Shown: positions 43,735 through 52,390 of the stretch, piece by piece | Layout of the letters: each line of letters opens with the position of its first letter | How positions within the stretch are numbered: position 1 is the first letter of the stretch | Source: CAVVAL01 sp963742725 | GTDB taxonomy: Bacteria > Actinomycetota > Actinomycetes > Mycobacteriales > Cryptosporangiaceae | Assembly: GCA_963742725.1 (NCBI GenBank) | Contig: CAVUMX010000001.1 | Coordinates: forward strand, 1,240,001 to 1,304,000 | Length of the DNA: 64,000 bases | Direction of reading: 5' to 3' | The notes under the pieces: generated by a model | What the model saw: the letters and a program-made list of their open reading frames with translations, nothing else | Told to the model about the DNA's origin: nothing | Database searches by the model: none | Translations under genes and position numbers: made by a program

Positions 43735-45690
43735 TCACCGTCCGGCGAGCAGGGCCGCGCAGGTGTCGTGGCCGCGGTGAGCAGCCCAGTCGAACGGCGT
43801 CCGGCCGTCGTTGTCGCCGGTCTGCCGGGACGCGCCGGCGGCGAGTAGCAGCCGCACGCAGTCGTCGTTGCCGTACATCGCCGCGAGGTGCAGCGCCGTG
43901 AGGCCCTCCTCGTTGACCGCGTCGACCGGCTCGCCCGTCGCGATCACCGCGCTCAGGGCGTCCGCCCAGCCCTGCTTCGCGCAGACCCACGCCGCTTCCG
44001 GATCCCGCTCGCCCCGGTCGAGGCACCACTGGATCAACGGCACCGACCCGCCCCGCAGCGCCAGGTCGATGAGCGGGTACTCGCAGCCGGTGACGTCGGC
44101 GCCGCGGTCCAGCAGCGCGAGCGCGCAGTCGGTGTGCCCGCCGAGGAACGCGAAGTGCACCGCACGCATCGTGTCGAGCCGCGTGTTCAGGTCAGCGCCG
44201 CGGTCCAGCAGGCGCAGGCACAGTTCGGTCGCGCCGGTGTTGGCAGCGGCGTGGAGCGCGGTCGTGCCGCTCTCGTGCGTGAACGTCGCGTCGGCCCCAA
44301 GATCGACAAGCGCAACCGCGCAGTCGGACTGGCCGTGAAAAGCCGCCCGGTACATCGGCGTCGTCCCGCGATCGATCCGGTCGATCTCGACACCGTGGCC
44401 GGCCAGCGGCGCGAGCATGTCGGCCCGTCCGTACCGGATCGCGACGGCCAGCGACCCGTCGAGCGAAGCGCCCATCTCCACGAGGCGATCGACCGCCGCC
44501 TCCTGCCCGTGGCGTACCGCGTGTTCCAGCGCCGTGTCGCCACGGTCGTCGGCGACTTCGATCGACCCGTCCGAGCCGTCGAGCACCGCCGTGACGGCAT
44601 CGAGCATGTCGAGGTCGCCGCTGCCTGCCGCGAGGTGGATCGCCTTCCGCCCGTCGGCGTCTTCGAAGTGGTACAGCATCGGATCGTCGGACAGCAGCGC
44701 CTCGACGGCCTCGCGGTGGCCGCCGTGCACCGCGCAGTGCAGGACGAGGTCGCCGTCGATGTCAGCAGAGAGGACGTCGGCGCCGGCCTTGATGAGGTCC
44801 CGCATCGTCGCGACGTCGCCGCGCCAGGCGGCACGGTGGAGCGCGAGTCCGCCGCACGCGTCGTACCCGTCGACGGACGCGGTCTCGTCGGCTCCGTACA
44901 GCGCCTGCTTGTCGCGGGCCGCCGGGGTGTCCGGCCGGTACAGGCCCAGCGGTTCCTGGTCGAACGTGTCGATCACGCCGAACAGCCACTGGAACACCCG
45001 CAGGCGCTCGGTGACGATCCGCAGGACGTTCTCCCCCGCGCTCAGCATCCCGCCGGTGCAGACGCTGATCGGCACCCGATCAGCGTCGACGGGCAACTCG
45101 TCGTCGAGCGACAGGTCACTGGCGGCGGACTTCATCACGTACGCGTCGAGCGACAGGTCGCCTTCGATCAGCGGCAGGTCGTCGGGGGTGAGCGCGCGCA
45201 GGTGCGGCGACGCGGCCACCCATCCGGCCAGGTCGAACCTGTCGACGCCGTGCAGCCGCAACTGGAGCCGCCAGTGGACGACGAACCAGAGTTCCAGGGC
45301 GCGGCGCAGCTCGTCCTCGTCACGCAGCGGCGGCGCGGCGAGCAGCGCGCGGATCGCGTCGTCGTCGCCGAGATCCGGGACGGCCTGCCCCAGCGACACC
45401 TGGCCGCCGAAGTCGAGCGTGTCGCGCTTCCGTATCGCCCAGCTCAGTGCCACGAGGGCTTCGCTGCGCCAGGTGGACGAGACGATCCGCGCATCCGTCG
45501 GGTCGGCGCCGTCGAGGAGGAACGCGCGCTCGGCCGGCGTCACCTCGTCCAGAAGGTTATGTCGGCGCAGGAACGAGCGCACGATGTCCGTCCGCGCCGC
45601 GTTCCCGTTCTCCGCGCTGAACCCGCGCAGCACGTACTTGGACAGCACCAGCACCCGGCGCAGGACGTCTTGAGCATCACGAGCTATCAC
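43735..45690 (-). CDS. DUF4272-like domain plus ankyrin repeats
   Basis: A 651-residue protein. The N-terminal 220 residues resemble DUF4272 (AERAFLLDGADPTDARIVSSTWRSEALVALSWA, and an RALELWFVVHWRL helix). From about residue 280 there are ten or more ankyrin-type repeats (GGLALHRAAWRGDVATMRDL, GTTALHAAANTGATELCLRL, GLTALHLAAMYGNDDCVRLL). Ankyrin repeats bind proteins; the partner is unknown. GTG 45690 was chosen because the family N-terminus (ARDAQDVLRRVLVLSKYVL) begins there and TAGCAT lies 8 nt upstream. A longer frame to 45813 would run into the neighbouring VOC start. Confidence 0.82.
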   Translation of the reverse strand: MIARDAQDVLRRVLVLSKYVLRGFSAENGNAARTDIVRSFLRRHNLLDEVTPAERAFLLDGADPTDARIVSSTWRSEALVALSWAIRKRDTLDFGGQVSLGQAVPDLGDDDAIRALLAAPPLRDEDELRRALELWFVVHWRLQLRLHGVDRFDLAGWVAASPHLRALTPDDLPLIEGDLSLDAYVMKSAASDLSLDDELPVDADRVPISVCTGGMLSAGENVLRIVTERLRVFQWLFGVIDTFDQEPLGLYRPDTPAARDKQALYGADETASVDGYDACGGLALHRAAWRGDVATMRDLIKAGADVLSADIDGDLVLHCAVHGGHREAVEALLSDDPMLYHFEDADGRKAIHLAAGSGDLDMLDAVTAVLDGSDGSIEVADDRGDTALEHAVRHGQEAAVDRLVEMGASLDGSLAVAIRYGRADMLAPLAGHGVEIDRIDRGTTPMYRAAFHGQSDCAVALVDLGADATFTHESGTTALHAAANTGATELCLRLLDRGADLNTRLDTMRAVHFAFLGGHTDCALALLDRGADVTGCEYPLIDLALRGGSVPLIQWCLDRGERDPEAAWVCAKQGWADALSAVIATGEPVDAVNEEGLTALHLAAMYGNDDCVRLLLAAGASRQTGDNDGRTPFDWAAHRGHDTCAALLAGR

Positions 45691-45793
45691 GGGCGGCGAT
45701 GCTAACGCCGCCCGCAACCGGCTCAATTCGGGACGTTTCAGTGCTGCCAGATCAACGTCCGATTCGTTCAAGACGCGACGGGCCGCGCGTCCG

Positions 45794-45799
45794 TAGCGT
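45794..45799 (+). promoter_or_regulatory. -10 hexamer of the VOC gene
   Basis: TAGCGT, 7 nt before the ATG at 45807, with no Shine-Dalgarno sequence. Confidence 0.45.
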
Positions 45800-45806
45800 C
45801 GCCGGT

Positions 45807-46199
45807 ATGGCACCTACCTTGGATCTCATTGGAATCGTCGTCGCCGACATGGCCAAGTCGCTCGCGTTCTACCGCCGGCTCGGCCTGGACATCCCCGAGT
45901 CCGCCGACAACGAACCGCACGTCGAAATCACCCTGCGGGGCGGGCTGCGGCTCGCCTGGGACTCCGTCGAGACCGTCCGGATGTTCGACCCCGACTGGAC
46001 GGCGCCCAGCGGCAGCGCCCGCACCGGCCTGGCCTTCCTCTGCGACGACCCCGCCGAGGTGGACCGCGTCTACCGCGACCTCACGCAGGCCGGCTACGAA
46101 GGCCACCGGGAACCGTGGGACGCGTTCTGGGGCCAGCGTTACGCGGTCGTCCTCGACCCGGACGGCAACGGCGCGGACCTCTTCGCGCCGCTCACATGA
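45807..46199 (+). CDS. VOC-family (glyoxalase-like) protein
   Basis: A 130-residue vicinal-oxygen-chelate protein with two beta-alpha-beta-beta-beta halves: LDLIGIVVADMAKSLAFYRRLGLDIP and VDRVYRDLTQAGYEGHREP, ending in YAVVLDPDGNGADLFAP. Family members bind a metal and act as dioxygenases, isomerases or resistance proteins, or only bind ligands. The typical His/Glu metal positions are partly replaced, so activity is uncertain. It is convergent with an AraC regulator and overlaps it by 8 nt. Confidence 0.88.
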   Translation: MAPTLDLIGIVVADMAKSLAFYRRLGLDIPESADNEPHVEITLRGGLRLAWDSVETVRMFDPDWTAPSGSARTGLAFLCDDPAEVDRVYRDLTQAGYEGHREPWDAFWGQRYAVVLDPDGNGADLFAPLT

Positions 46200-46866
46200 G
46201 TGCGCCGAGCGGCACGCCGGCCAGCGCCCGTACCTCGCGGGAGAGGTGAGCCTGGTCGGCGTACCCGGTCAGCGCCGCGGCGCTCGCGAACGGGGTACCG
46301 CGACGGGCGAGGCTCAGCGCCTGGTTCATCCGCAGGATCCGGACGAGCGTCTTCGGTCCGTACCCGAACGCCGTGAGGCAGCGCCGGTGCAGCTGCCGTT
46401 CGCCGAGCTCGACGGCGCCTGCCGTGGCGGCGACCGTCGCCCCGGACCGGAGCCGGGCGGCGACCTCGACGGCCAGCGGATCGGGCCGGTGGTCGAGACG
46501 CGCGACCTCGATGTCGAGGACGGTCGCCGGATCCGGCGCGGCGGCGAGGCGTTCGCGCAGCTGCCGGACGTCCGCGCGGCGCCACAGTTCGTCGAGCGGT
46601 ACCCGCTGGTCGCGCAGTTCGTACGCCGGCACCCCGAGGATCGACGGACCGGTACCCGGCGCGAATCGCAGGGCCGCGTACCGGGCGCCGGGCGCGGAAT
46701 CTTCGACGTGCGCGACCGTGTCCGGACCCGCGACGAGGAACGTGCCGTCGACCCAGATCAGGTCCATGCAGCCGTCCGGCAGGACCCGGTGCGTCGCGGG
46801 GTCCTCCGGCAGGGTCTGCTGCCAGAGCACCGCGCCCGGAACGCGCGACGCCGTTTCCCGGTACAT
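46192..46866 (-). CDS. AraC-family transcriptional regulator
   Basis: A 224-residue regulator. An N-terminal ligand-binding half (MYRETASRVPGAVLWQQT, LPDGCMDLIWVDGTFLVAGPDT) like DUF6597-type AraC proteins precedes the HTH region (TVAATAGAVELGERQLHRRCLTAFGYGPK, and the second helix ASAAALTGYADQAHLSREVR). It probably controls nearby genes, maybe the VOC gene. GGAGG lies only 1-2 nt before the ATG at 46866, so an ATG at 46902 is possible, but the family start matches MYRE. Confidence 0.9.
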   Translation of the reverse strand: MYRETASRVPGAVLWQQTLPEDPATHRVLPDGCMDLIWVDGTFLVAGPDTVAHVEDSAPGARYAALRFAPGTGPSILGVPAYELRDQRVPLDELWRRADVRQLRERLAAAPDPATVLDIEVARLDHRPDPLAVEVAARLRSGATVAATAGAVELGERQLHRRCLTAFGYGPKTLVRILRMNQALSLARRGTPFASAAALTGYADQAHLSREVRALAGVPLGALM

Positions 46867-46890
46867 GCCTCCAGCATCGCAACAGACGAA

Positions 46891-46916
46891 GGGCGGCGCC
46901 ACGTGCGGCGCCGCCC
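46891..46916 (-). terminator. 10-bp terminator hairpin after dacB
   Basis: GGGCGGCGCC and GGCGCCGCCC pair perfectly around a 6-nt loop, 12 nt past the dacB stop. Confidence 0.75.
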
Positions 46917-46928
46917 CTCAGGCGTGGA

Positions 46929-48560
46929 TCAGCAGGCCTGGACCCAGGCGCACTCGAGCTGGCTCTCGTTGACCCTGGTCCGCGGGTCGTTGCGGACGTC
47001 GCGCTGCTTCGGCATCCGGGCGAGGTCGCGCTTGGCGGCCTTCTCGGCGCCGGTGGACCCGGAGTTCGCCAGCGTCACGGCGATCGAGTCCTCCAGGGAC
47101 TTCGGGGCCGCGCCGAGGTAGTCCTTCAGCAGGACCGAGAACACGAGCTTCTCGCCGGCCGCGTTGGTGACGTAGCCGGACAGCGCGCTGACGGAGGTGA
47201 GCGTCCCCGTCTTGGCGTGGACGTTGTTCTGCGCCGCCGTGTTCTTCATGCGGTTCTCCAGCGTGCCGCCGACGAGCGGCCCGGCCGCACCGGCGATCGG
47301 GAGCGCGCCGTACCAGGCGCTGAACCACGGCCGGCCCTGGACGCCGTTGAGCAGCGCGGTGACCTCGGTCGGCGTCACCAGGTCCTGGCGGGACAGGCCG
47401 GCGCCTTCCACCATGCGCAGGTTCGAGGCGTTGACGCCCGCGCCGGTCAGGAACGTCGAGATCCCGGCCAGGCCGGCGCTCCACGTGCCCTGGCCGCTGA
47501 CCTTGCGCCCGATCGACTTGGTGAGGATCTCCGCGTGGCCGTTGTTGCTCAGCTTGAGGAACGCTGGCAGGAGCTGCGACAGCGGCATCGACTGGACGGA
47601 CGTGACCGCCACGGCGCCGGCCGGCGTGCCGCCCAGCGAGGTACCCGGCTTGACGACCGTCACGCCGTTCTTGACGAGCGCGGCGCGGAACAGCGAGGCC
47701 GCGAACGTCGCCGGGTCGTCGACCGACCGCAGGTTCGGCGCCGGGGCGGGCACGCCGGCTGGCGTCGAACCGCTGACCACGATCGTGTTCCTGCCATGGT
47801 CACGGTTGACGGCGATCGTGCGCGCCGAGCCGACCGCACCGGTGACCGCCCGGTTGACGATCGTCACGTGCGTGTTCGCGGGAGTCATGGTGACGACCGC
47901 GGGCTGACCGGCTGCCGCTCCCGGGCCGGTCGCGACGCGCACCGAGTTGGTGTCGTACACGTCCGTCACCGCGACGGTCAGGGCGGAGATCTGCGCCGCG
48001 TACCCGAACTGCTCGTCGTCCCAGGCCCACTCGGTGCCGAGCGGCACGCGGTCGAACCAGCTGTCGTCGCCGACGACCCCACCGGTGATCTTGGTGATGC
48101 CGGCCGCCTTGACCTTCGCGGCGAGGCTCTCGTACACGGCCGCCGTCGCGGTCGGATCGCCGGTGCCCTTGAGGTAGAGGTCGCCGGTGACCACGCCACC
48201 GGCGCGGGTGCCCTTGTAGGACACGGACGTCGTGAACTTGTGGTCGAGCCCGAGGATGTCGAGGGCCGCCGTGGAGGTGAGCAGCTTCTCGTTCGACCCG
48301 GGGTTGAAGCGCTTGTCGCCGTTGCGCGAGTAGACGATCTCGCCGGTGCCGGCCTTGCGGACGACGACGCCCGCGAGGCCGCCGTTCAGCCGCGGATCGG
48401 TGAGCAGGGCGTCCAGGTCCTCCGGCAGCCCCGCGATGGACGCGGTCGGACCGGTCGGCGCCTGCGGGAACTGGTTCGCGACCGCCGGGACGGCACCCGC
48501 CGCTCCCAGTAGCACCGCGGCCGCCACAGATACGGAACGGCTTCCAAGTCGAACTCGCAC
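46929..48560 (-). CDS. dacB: D-alanyl-D-alanine carboxypeptidase/endopeptidase (PBP4 type)
   Basis: A penicillin-binding enzyme of peptidase family S13 that trims or cuts peptidoglycan cross-links outside the membrane. The 543-residue product has a signal peptide (SVSVAAAVLLGAAGAVPAVA), the SxxK motif in PGSNEKLLTS, SxN as SNNGHAE, and KTG in HAKTGTL. A large insertion between SxxK and SxN (YLKGTGDPT, GVVGDDSWFD) is normal for this class. GTG 48560 is preferred: GGGAG lies 6 nt before it, whereas the ATG at 48566 touches that same site. The C-terminus carries an extra 25-residue tail with two Cys residues. Confidence 0.93.
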   Translation of the reverse strand: MRVRLGSRSVSVAAAVLLGAAGAVPAVANQFPQAPTGPTASIAGLPEDLDALLTDPRLNGGLAGVVVRKAGTGEIVYSRNGDKRFNPGSNEKLLTSTAALDILGLDHKFTTSVSYKGTRAGGVVTGDLYLKGTGDPTATAAVYESLAAKVKAAGITKITGGVVGDDSWFDRVPLGTEWAWDDEQFGYAAQISALTVAVTDVYDTNSVRVATGPGAAAGQPAVVTMTPANTHVTIVNRAVTGAVGSARTIAVNRDHGRNTIVVSGSTPAGVPAPAPNLRSVDDPATFAASLFRAALVKNGVTVVKPGTSLGGTPAGAVAVTSVQSMPLSQLLPAFLKLSNNGHAEILTKSIGRKVSGQGTWSAGLAGISTFLTGAGVNASNLRMVEGAGLSRQDLVTPTEVTALLNGVQGRPWFSAWYGALPIAGAAGPLVGGTLENRMKNTAAQNNVHAKTGTLTSVSALSGYVTNAAGEKLVFSVLLKDYLGAAPKSLEDSIAVTLANSGSTGAEKAAKRDLARMPKQRDVRNDPRTRVNESQLECAWVQAC

Positions 48561-48619
48561 GAGCATCTCCCTAGCCGTCGAAGTCCATCGCACGGCGACC
48601 CTACCGAGCACCCGCAAGA

Positions 48620-48766
48620 TCATTCCCAGCGCAGGTCCAGCGGATCGCCGAAGAACGCGGCGAGCCGCTCCGCCTCCCGTTCGGCCGCCTTCCGGACGCG
48701 CGCCGGCAGGCGCCAAGCCCGTCGAGCCGGTGCCGGCACGTCCGCCACGCCATCACCTGCCGCCAC
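48620..48766 (-). CDS. Small conserved-looking protein upstream of dacB
   Basis: A 48-residue frame. Its end, VRKAAEREAERLAAFFGDPL DLRWE in two pieces, is an amphipathic helix followed by a short strand, unlike the random translations of neighbouring frames; I recall similar short C-termini in actinobacterial proteins but cannot name a family. Starts at GTG 48766, 48748 or 48739 are possible. It ends 60 nt before dacB on the same strand. Function unknown. Confidence 0.45.
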   Translation of the reverse strand: MAAGDGVADVPAPARRAWRLPARVRKAAEREAERLAAFFGDPLDLRWE

Positions 48767-48789
48767 GCCACCATGGGCACAATTGTCCC

Positions 48790-49434
48790 GTGCCTACGCC
48801 CAGCGCCGAACCCCGCGAACCCGACATCGACGACAGCAGCCTGACCGATCTCGACGAACCACTCGACCCGGACCTCGACATCTATCGCTCCCGCCTCACC
48901 GGCGACCACACCGGCGCGCAGGGCCACGGCGAGATCGCCGAGTCGGTCCTGGACGGCGCCGACCTGTCCGGGAGCCGGTTCGACCCGCTCGAACTGGTGG
49001 ACGTCCGGATCAGCAAGGCAGATCTGTCCAACGCCACCTGGGAGGGGATCACCGCGCGGCGCCTCGCCGTCGAGGACTGCCGATCGGTGGGCTGGCGCGT
49101 CATCGTGGACTTCGCCGAGGACGTCGTCGTCCAGCGCTGCAAGTGGGTCCACGGCGGCATCTACCTGGCCAAGAGCCGCGGGGCAGTGGTGTTCCGGGAC
49201 TGCTCGTTCGACGGTACGACGATCCGCGGCGACCTGTCCCGCGTCCGCTTCGAGGGGTGCGATCTGGCCGGCGCCGAGTTCAACGCGTCCGCCGCCGCCG
49301 GCTGCGACCTGCGGTCGTCGCGGCTCACCGGCGCGCAGGGGCTGCTCACCCTCCGGGGCGCCAAGATCGGCCCCGACCAGCTCGTGGAACTCGCCGAGCT
49401 GATCGTCGCGGAGGCCGGCTTCGAGGTCGGCTGA
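48790..49434 (+). CDS. Pentapeptide-repeat-like protein
   Basis: A 214-residue protein. After an acidic N-terminus, A(D/N)LXX-like steps follow: GADLSGSRFDPLELVDVRISKADLSNATWEGI, VVFRDCSFDGTTIRGDLSRVRFEGCDLAGAEF, predicting a right-handed beta-helix with about eight coils. Such proteins may mimic DNA and protect gyrase, or have no known function. The GTG at 48790 has CACAAT 6 nt upstream and may be leaderless. Confidence 0.85.
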   Translation: MPTPSAEPREPDIDDSSLTDLDEPLDPDLDIYRSRLTGDHTGAQGHGEIAESVLDGADLSGSRFDPLELVDVRISKADLSNATWEGITARRLAVEDCRSVGWRVIVDFAEDVVVQRCKWVHGGIYLAKSRGAVVFRDCSFDGTTIRGDLSRVRFEGCDLAGAEFNASAAAGCDLRSSRLTGAQGLLTLRGAKIGPDQLVELAELIVAEAGFEVG

Positions 49435-49500
49435 CCGTCCGGTCGACCGGGTGTGAGTTAATCCTTAACAGGCATCACTGCCGGCGGAGGGCGGCGAGAC

Positions 49501-50394
49501 GTGGCACGCGAGCGGGTCATCACCGGCGAGGCCGTCGAGGTCGAGCTGCCGATCGCACGTCTCGCGACGCGGACGGTCGCCATCGTCATCGACGCGGCGA
49601 TCCAGATCATCTTCGCCGTCTTCTGCTTCACGATGACCATGGCGACGCTCGGTGCTCTTGACGCGGACGAAGCACTGATCGCCGCAGTCGTCGTCCTGAT
49701 CATGGTCCTGATCTTCCTCATCTGGCCGGTGACGTTCGAGACGCTGACGCGCGGCCGGAGCCCCGGCAAGTTCGCCATGGGGCTGCGGGTGGTGCGGGAC
49801 GACGGTGGCCCGGTCCGGTTCCGGCACGCGTTCGTCCGCGGCCTCGTCGGCCTCGCGCTCGAATGGCCCGGGATCCTGCTCCCGCCGCTGACCTGGATCT
49901 TCGGCGCCACGACCCTGCTGCTGACCAGCAAGGGCAAGCGGCTCGGCGACCTCGCGGCCGGCACGATGGTGCTCCAGGAGCGCCTGCCGAGCCGCGGCCG
50001 GTACGTGGCGATGACGCCGCCGCACCTCGCGCCGTGGGCCGCGAGCCTGGACCTCACCGGCGTCGACGACGACCTCGCGATGACCCTGCGCCAGTTCCTG
50101 TCCCGCGCGCACGAGCTGACCGCCGAGGCGCGCACCGCACTGGGGCAGCGCCTGGTGCGCGAGGTGATGGACGTGACGACGCCGGCGCCGCCGCCGGGCA
50201 CGTCCGGCTGGTGGTACCTGGCCGCCGTCCTGGCCGAGCGGCGCCGCCGCGAGGAGCAGCGGCTGGCCCGGCAGCGGGCGATCGTCGCGTCAGGGCACGC
50301 CCCGCGTACGCCGAGGGCCGGCGACCCGCCCGTACCCGTCGAGCCCATCCCGGCTCCGGTGCCCGCGAACACCGGCTACCACGCACCCGCCTAG
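49501..50394 (+). CDS. RDD-family membrane protein
   Basis: A 297-residue protein. Residues 10-160 form the RDD domain: RLATRTVAIVIDAAIQIIF (first helix), LTRGRSPGKFAMGLRVVRDDG (the conserved loop), and SKGKRLGDLAAGTMVLQE. The C-terminal half is cytoplasmic, with a helical part and a Pro-rich tail. Some RDD proteins have transport-like roles; function here is unknown. The GTG at 49501 has a weak purine-rich ribosome-binding site (GGCGAG). Its stop shares CTAG with the next gene. Confidence 0.9.
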   Translation: MARERVITGEAVEVELPIARLATRTVAIVIDAAIQIIFAVFCFTMTMATLGALDADEALIAAVVVLIMVLIFLIWPVTFETLTRGRSPGKFAMGLRVVRDDGGPVRFRHAFVRGLVGLALEWPGILLPPLTWIFGATTLLLTSKGKRLGDLAAGTMVLQERLPSRGRYVAMTPPHLAPWAASLDLTGVDDDLAMTLRQFLSRAHELTAEARTALGQRLVREVMDVTTPAPPPGTSGWWYLAAVLAERRRREEQRLARQRAIVASGHAPRTPRAGDPPVPVEPIPAPVPANTGYHAPA

Positions 50395-51011
50395 ACGTCC
50401 GCCGCCCGGCCGGTCGTCGGCGGGCTCTGGTGCGGTGGCTTCTCCAGGGCGCGTAGCTCGACGCCCGGTGCGGCGAGGACGACGTCGCCGGCGATGTGGA
50501 TCTCCGCGACTTCGCCGGTGTCCAGGTCGGCGACCTGGTACCGCTCGACCCGGAGCGGTCCGAGGTCCGTGTCGTGTTCGGTCACGTCGACGGCGGTCCA
50601 GCGCTGGCGGGCGATCCGGGTCGCGAGGGCGTCGCCGGCCACGGCCACGCAGGTGAGGTCGGCGGACTTCCCGGCGAGCATCCGCGCGGTCGTCACCAGG
50701 AAGGCCGGGGACGTGCCGCTGAAGGCCACGGCGGTCTCGGCGAACTCGGCGGCGTCGGCGCCGTCCGAGCCGGACCGCACCCAGAGCAGTTCGCGTCCGG
50801 CGACGCCGCCGCGCAGCAACCACGGACCCGTCCGCAGCTCGACCCGGGCCTGGCGCCAGCGCGCGTCGACCGTGACGTCGACCCGCCCGAGCACGGCGCC
50901 CGAGCCGTCCTCGACGGTCGCGGCGTAACGCCAGCCGACCGGCCCGGGAGCACAGGAGAACCGTTCGACACGGGCCGGACCGTCCGCCAGAACGTACTCA
51001 CCGGTTGGCAT
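50391..51011 (-). CDS. Protein of unknown function
   Basis: A 206-residue soluble, beta-rich protein without a signal or membrane segment (VERFSCAPGPVGWRYAATVED, RVELRTGPWLLRGGVAGRELLWVR, TEHDTDLGPLRVERYQVADLDTGE). I recognise no family; its shape recalls small beta-barrel binding domains. The ATG at 51011 was preferred because the N-terminus then matches MPTGEYV; an ATG at 51020 is possible. It is convergent with the RDD gene (stop codons share CTAG) and divergent from the truncated membrane protein. Confidence 0.75.
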   Translation of the reverse strand: MPTGEYVLADGPARVERFSCAPGPVGWRYAATVEDGSGAVLGRVDVTVDARWRQARVELRTGPWLLRGGVAGRELLWVRSGSDGADAAEFAETAVAFSGTSPAFLVTTARMLAGKSADLTCVAVAGDALATRIARQRWTAVDVTEHDTDLGPLRVERYQVADLDTGEVAEIHIAGDVVLAAPGVELRALEKPPHQSPPTTGRAADV

Positions 51012-51061
51012 GGCACCCATCGTTCCATCTCGGCGGGTCGCGGCCGTTGCACGGGGGTGGA

Positions 51062-51067
51062 TACGCT
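51062..51067 (+). promoter_or_regulatory. -10 hexamer of the truncated membrane protein gene
   Basis: TACGCT, 6 nt before the GTG at 51074, consistent with a leaderless start. Confidence 0.45.
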
Positions 51068-51073
51068 GTGCGC

Positions 51074-52342
51074 GTGTTCATTAAAGCGGCTTTGCGTTCG
51101 GGTTGGCTTCCCGCTGGCCTTTTGTCCGCATTAGCCTGCGGAGCACTCCTGGGGTACCAAACCCCCACGATGGACGTCGCGCGATTCGCCGCCTACGCCG
51201 TCTGCGGGATCGTCGTGCCGGGCACGCTGATCTGGCGCGCCCTCCGCGCGACGCCCCGCACGTTCGTCGAGGACGTCGGCATGGCGCTGCTGGCGTGGGC
51301 CGTGCGGTCAGCCGGGCTCGTCGGGCTCCTCGCCCGCCGGGAACGCATCGGCGACCCGGCCGTGCTCCTGCTGGTCGGCATGTCGATCGCCGGCGTGGCT
51401 CTCGTCCTGCTCCTGCGCCACCCCGGCATCGGCCAGGGGTACTTCCTCCGCTCGGTCGCCCCGTACCTCGCGGTGCTGTCCGCGTGCGGGCTCGGCGCGC
51501 TCGTGCCCGCCGACCGGTTCACCCGCCGGACGGGCGTCTACCTGGCCCTGGCAGGTGCCCTCGGCGCCGCGCTCGCGTGGGCCGTGCCCCAGTTCGACAC
51601 GCTCACACCGCCGACCGGCGGGATCGAGTACGTACGGAACGAGCTGCTCAAGCCCGTCGTGGTCATCGCCGTCGCGATCGTGCTGGCCGCCACCGCGCTG
51701 CTCGTGGCCAGGCGGTGGGTCCCCGCCCTGCACGGCATCAGCGCCGCGCTCGTCGTCGCGGCGATCATCGGGCTCGGCCTGCCGCCGAGCGCCCTGAGGC
51801 TGGACAACCTGCGCGGGTACATCGCCAGGGACGGGTACCGGGTCGTCGTGAAGCCGGCGCCAGGCGAACGGCCGATGCCGCGTGGCGGGATCGAGGCGGC
51901 CCGATGGCTACGCGACCACTCCGGCCCGAACGACCTGGTCGCCACCAACACCCACTGCCTGCGGATCTACCCTCACGGGCGCTGCGACAACAGGCACTTC
52001 TGGATCTCCGCCTTCGCCGAGCGGCGCGTGCTCGTCGAGGGGTGGGGGTACACGCCGCAGACGTTCGACGAGTCCTGGTCGGGCAAGGGCGCGTTCTTCC
52101 AGCTGCCGTACTGGGACCCCGAACTGCTCGCCGAGAACGACCGCGCCTTCACCAGCCCGTCCGCGGAGACGATCGGCGTGCTCGCCCGCAAGTACCAGGT
52201 GCGCTGGCTGTTCGTCGACGAGCGGTACGACAGGCCGGCGCCCGACCTGGGCAAGCACGTGACGCTGCGCTACCGCTCGGGCGACAGCACCGTCTACGAG
52301 GTACCGGCGGAGTTCGGCGTTGGCAGCGGCGACCTAGACTGA
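51074..52342 (+). CDS. Membrane protein, internally deleted paralogue of the next gene
   Basis: A 422-residue protein. Residues 8-70 match the start of the 780-residue downstream neighbour (LRSGWLPAG, PTMDV, VPGTLIWRALRATPRTF), and residues about 72 to the end match its C-terminal half (VRSAGLVG against VRAAGTVG, then GGIEAARWLRDHSGPNDLVATNTHC). About 350 codons corresponding to residues 87-436 of the longer protein are missing without loss of frame. The missing part holds most helices and the SYHWFVHTH region, so a catalytic or transport role may be lost; it could be a regulatory partner. It precedes the full-length gene by 48 bp. Confidence 0.85.
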   Translation: MFIKAALRSGWLPAGLLSALACGALLGYQTPTMDVARFAAYAVCGIVVPGTLIWRALRATPRTFVEDVGMALLAWAVRSAGLVGLLARRERIGDPAVLLLVGMSIAGVALVLLLRHPGIGQGYFLRSVAPYLAVLSACGLGALVPADRFTRRTGVYLALAGALGAALAWAVPQFDTLTPPTGGIEYVRNELLKPVVVIAVAIVLAATALLVARRWVPALHGISAALVVAAIIGLGLPPSALRLDNLRGYIARDGYRVVVKPAPGERPMPRGGIEAARWLRDHSGPNDLVATNTHCLRIYPHGRCDNRHFWISAFAERRVLVEGWGYTPQTFDESWSGKGAFFQLPYWDPELLAENDRAFTSPSAETIGVLARKYQVRWLFVDERYDRPAPDLGKHVTLRYRSGDSTVYEVPAEFGVGSGDLD

Positions 52343-52390
52343 CCGCTCGGTGCCGCAGCCGCCGGCTGCGCGAAGTCGAGAGGCCAGTGC

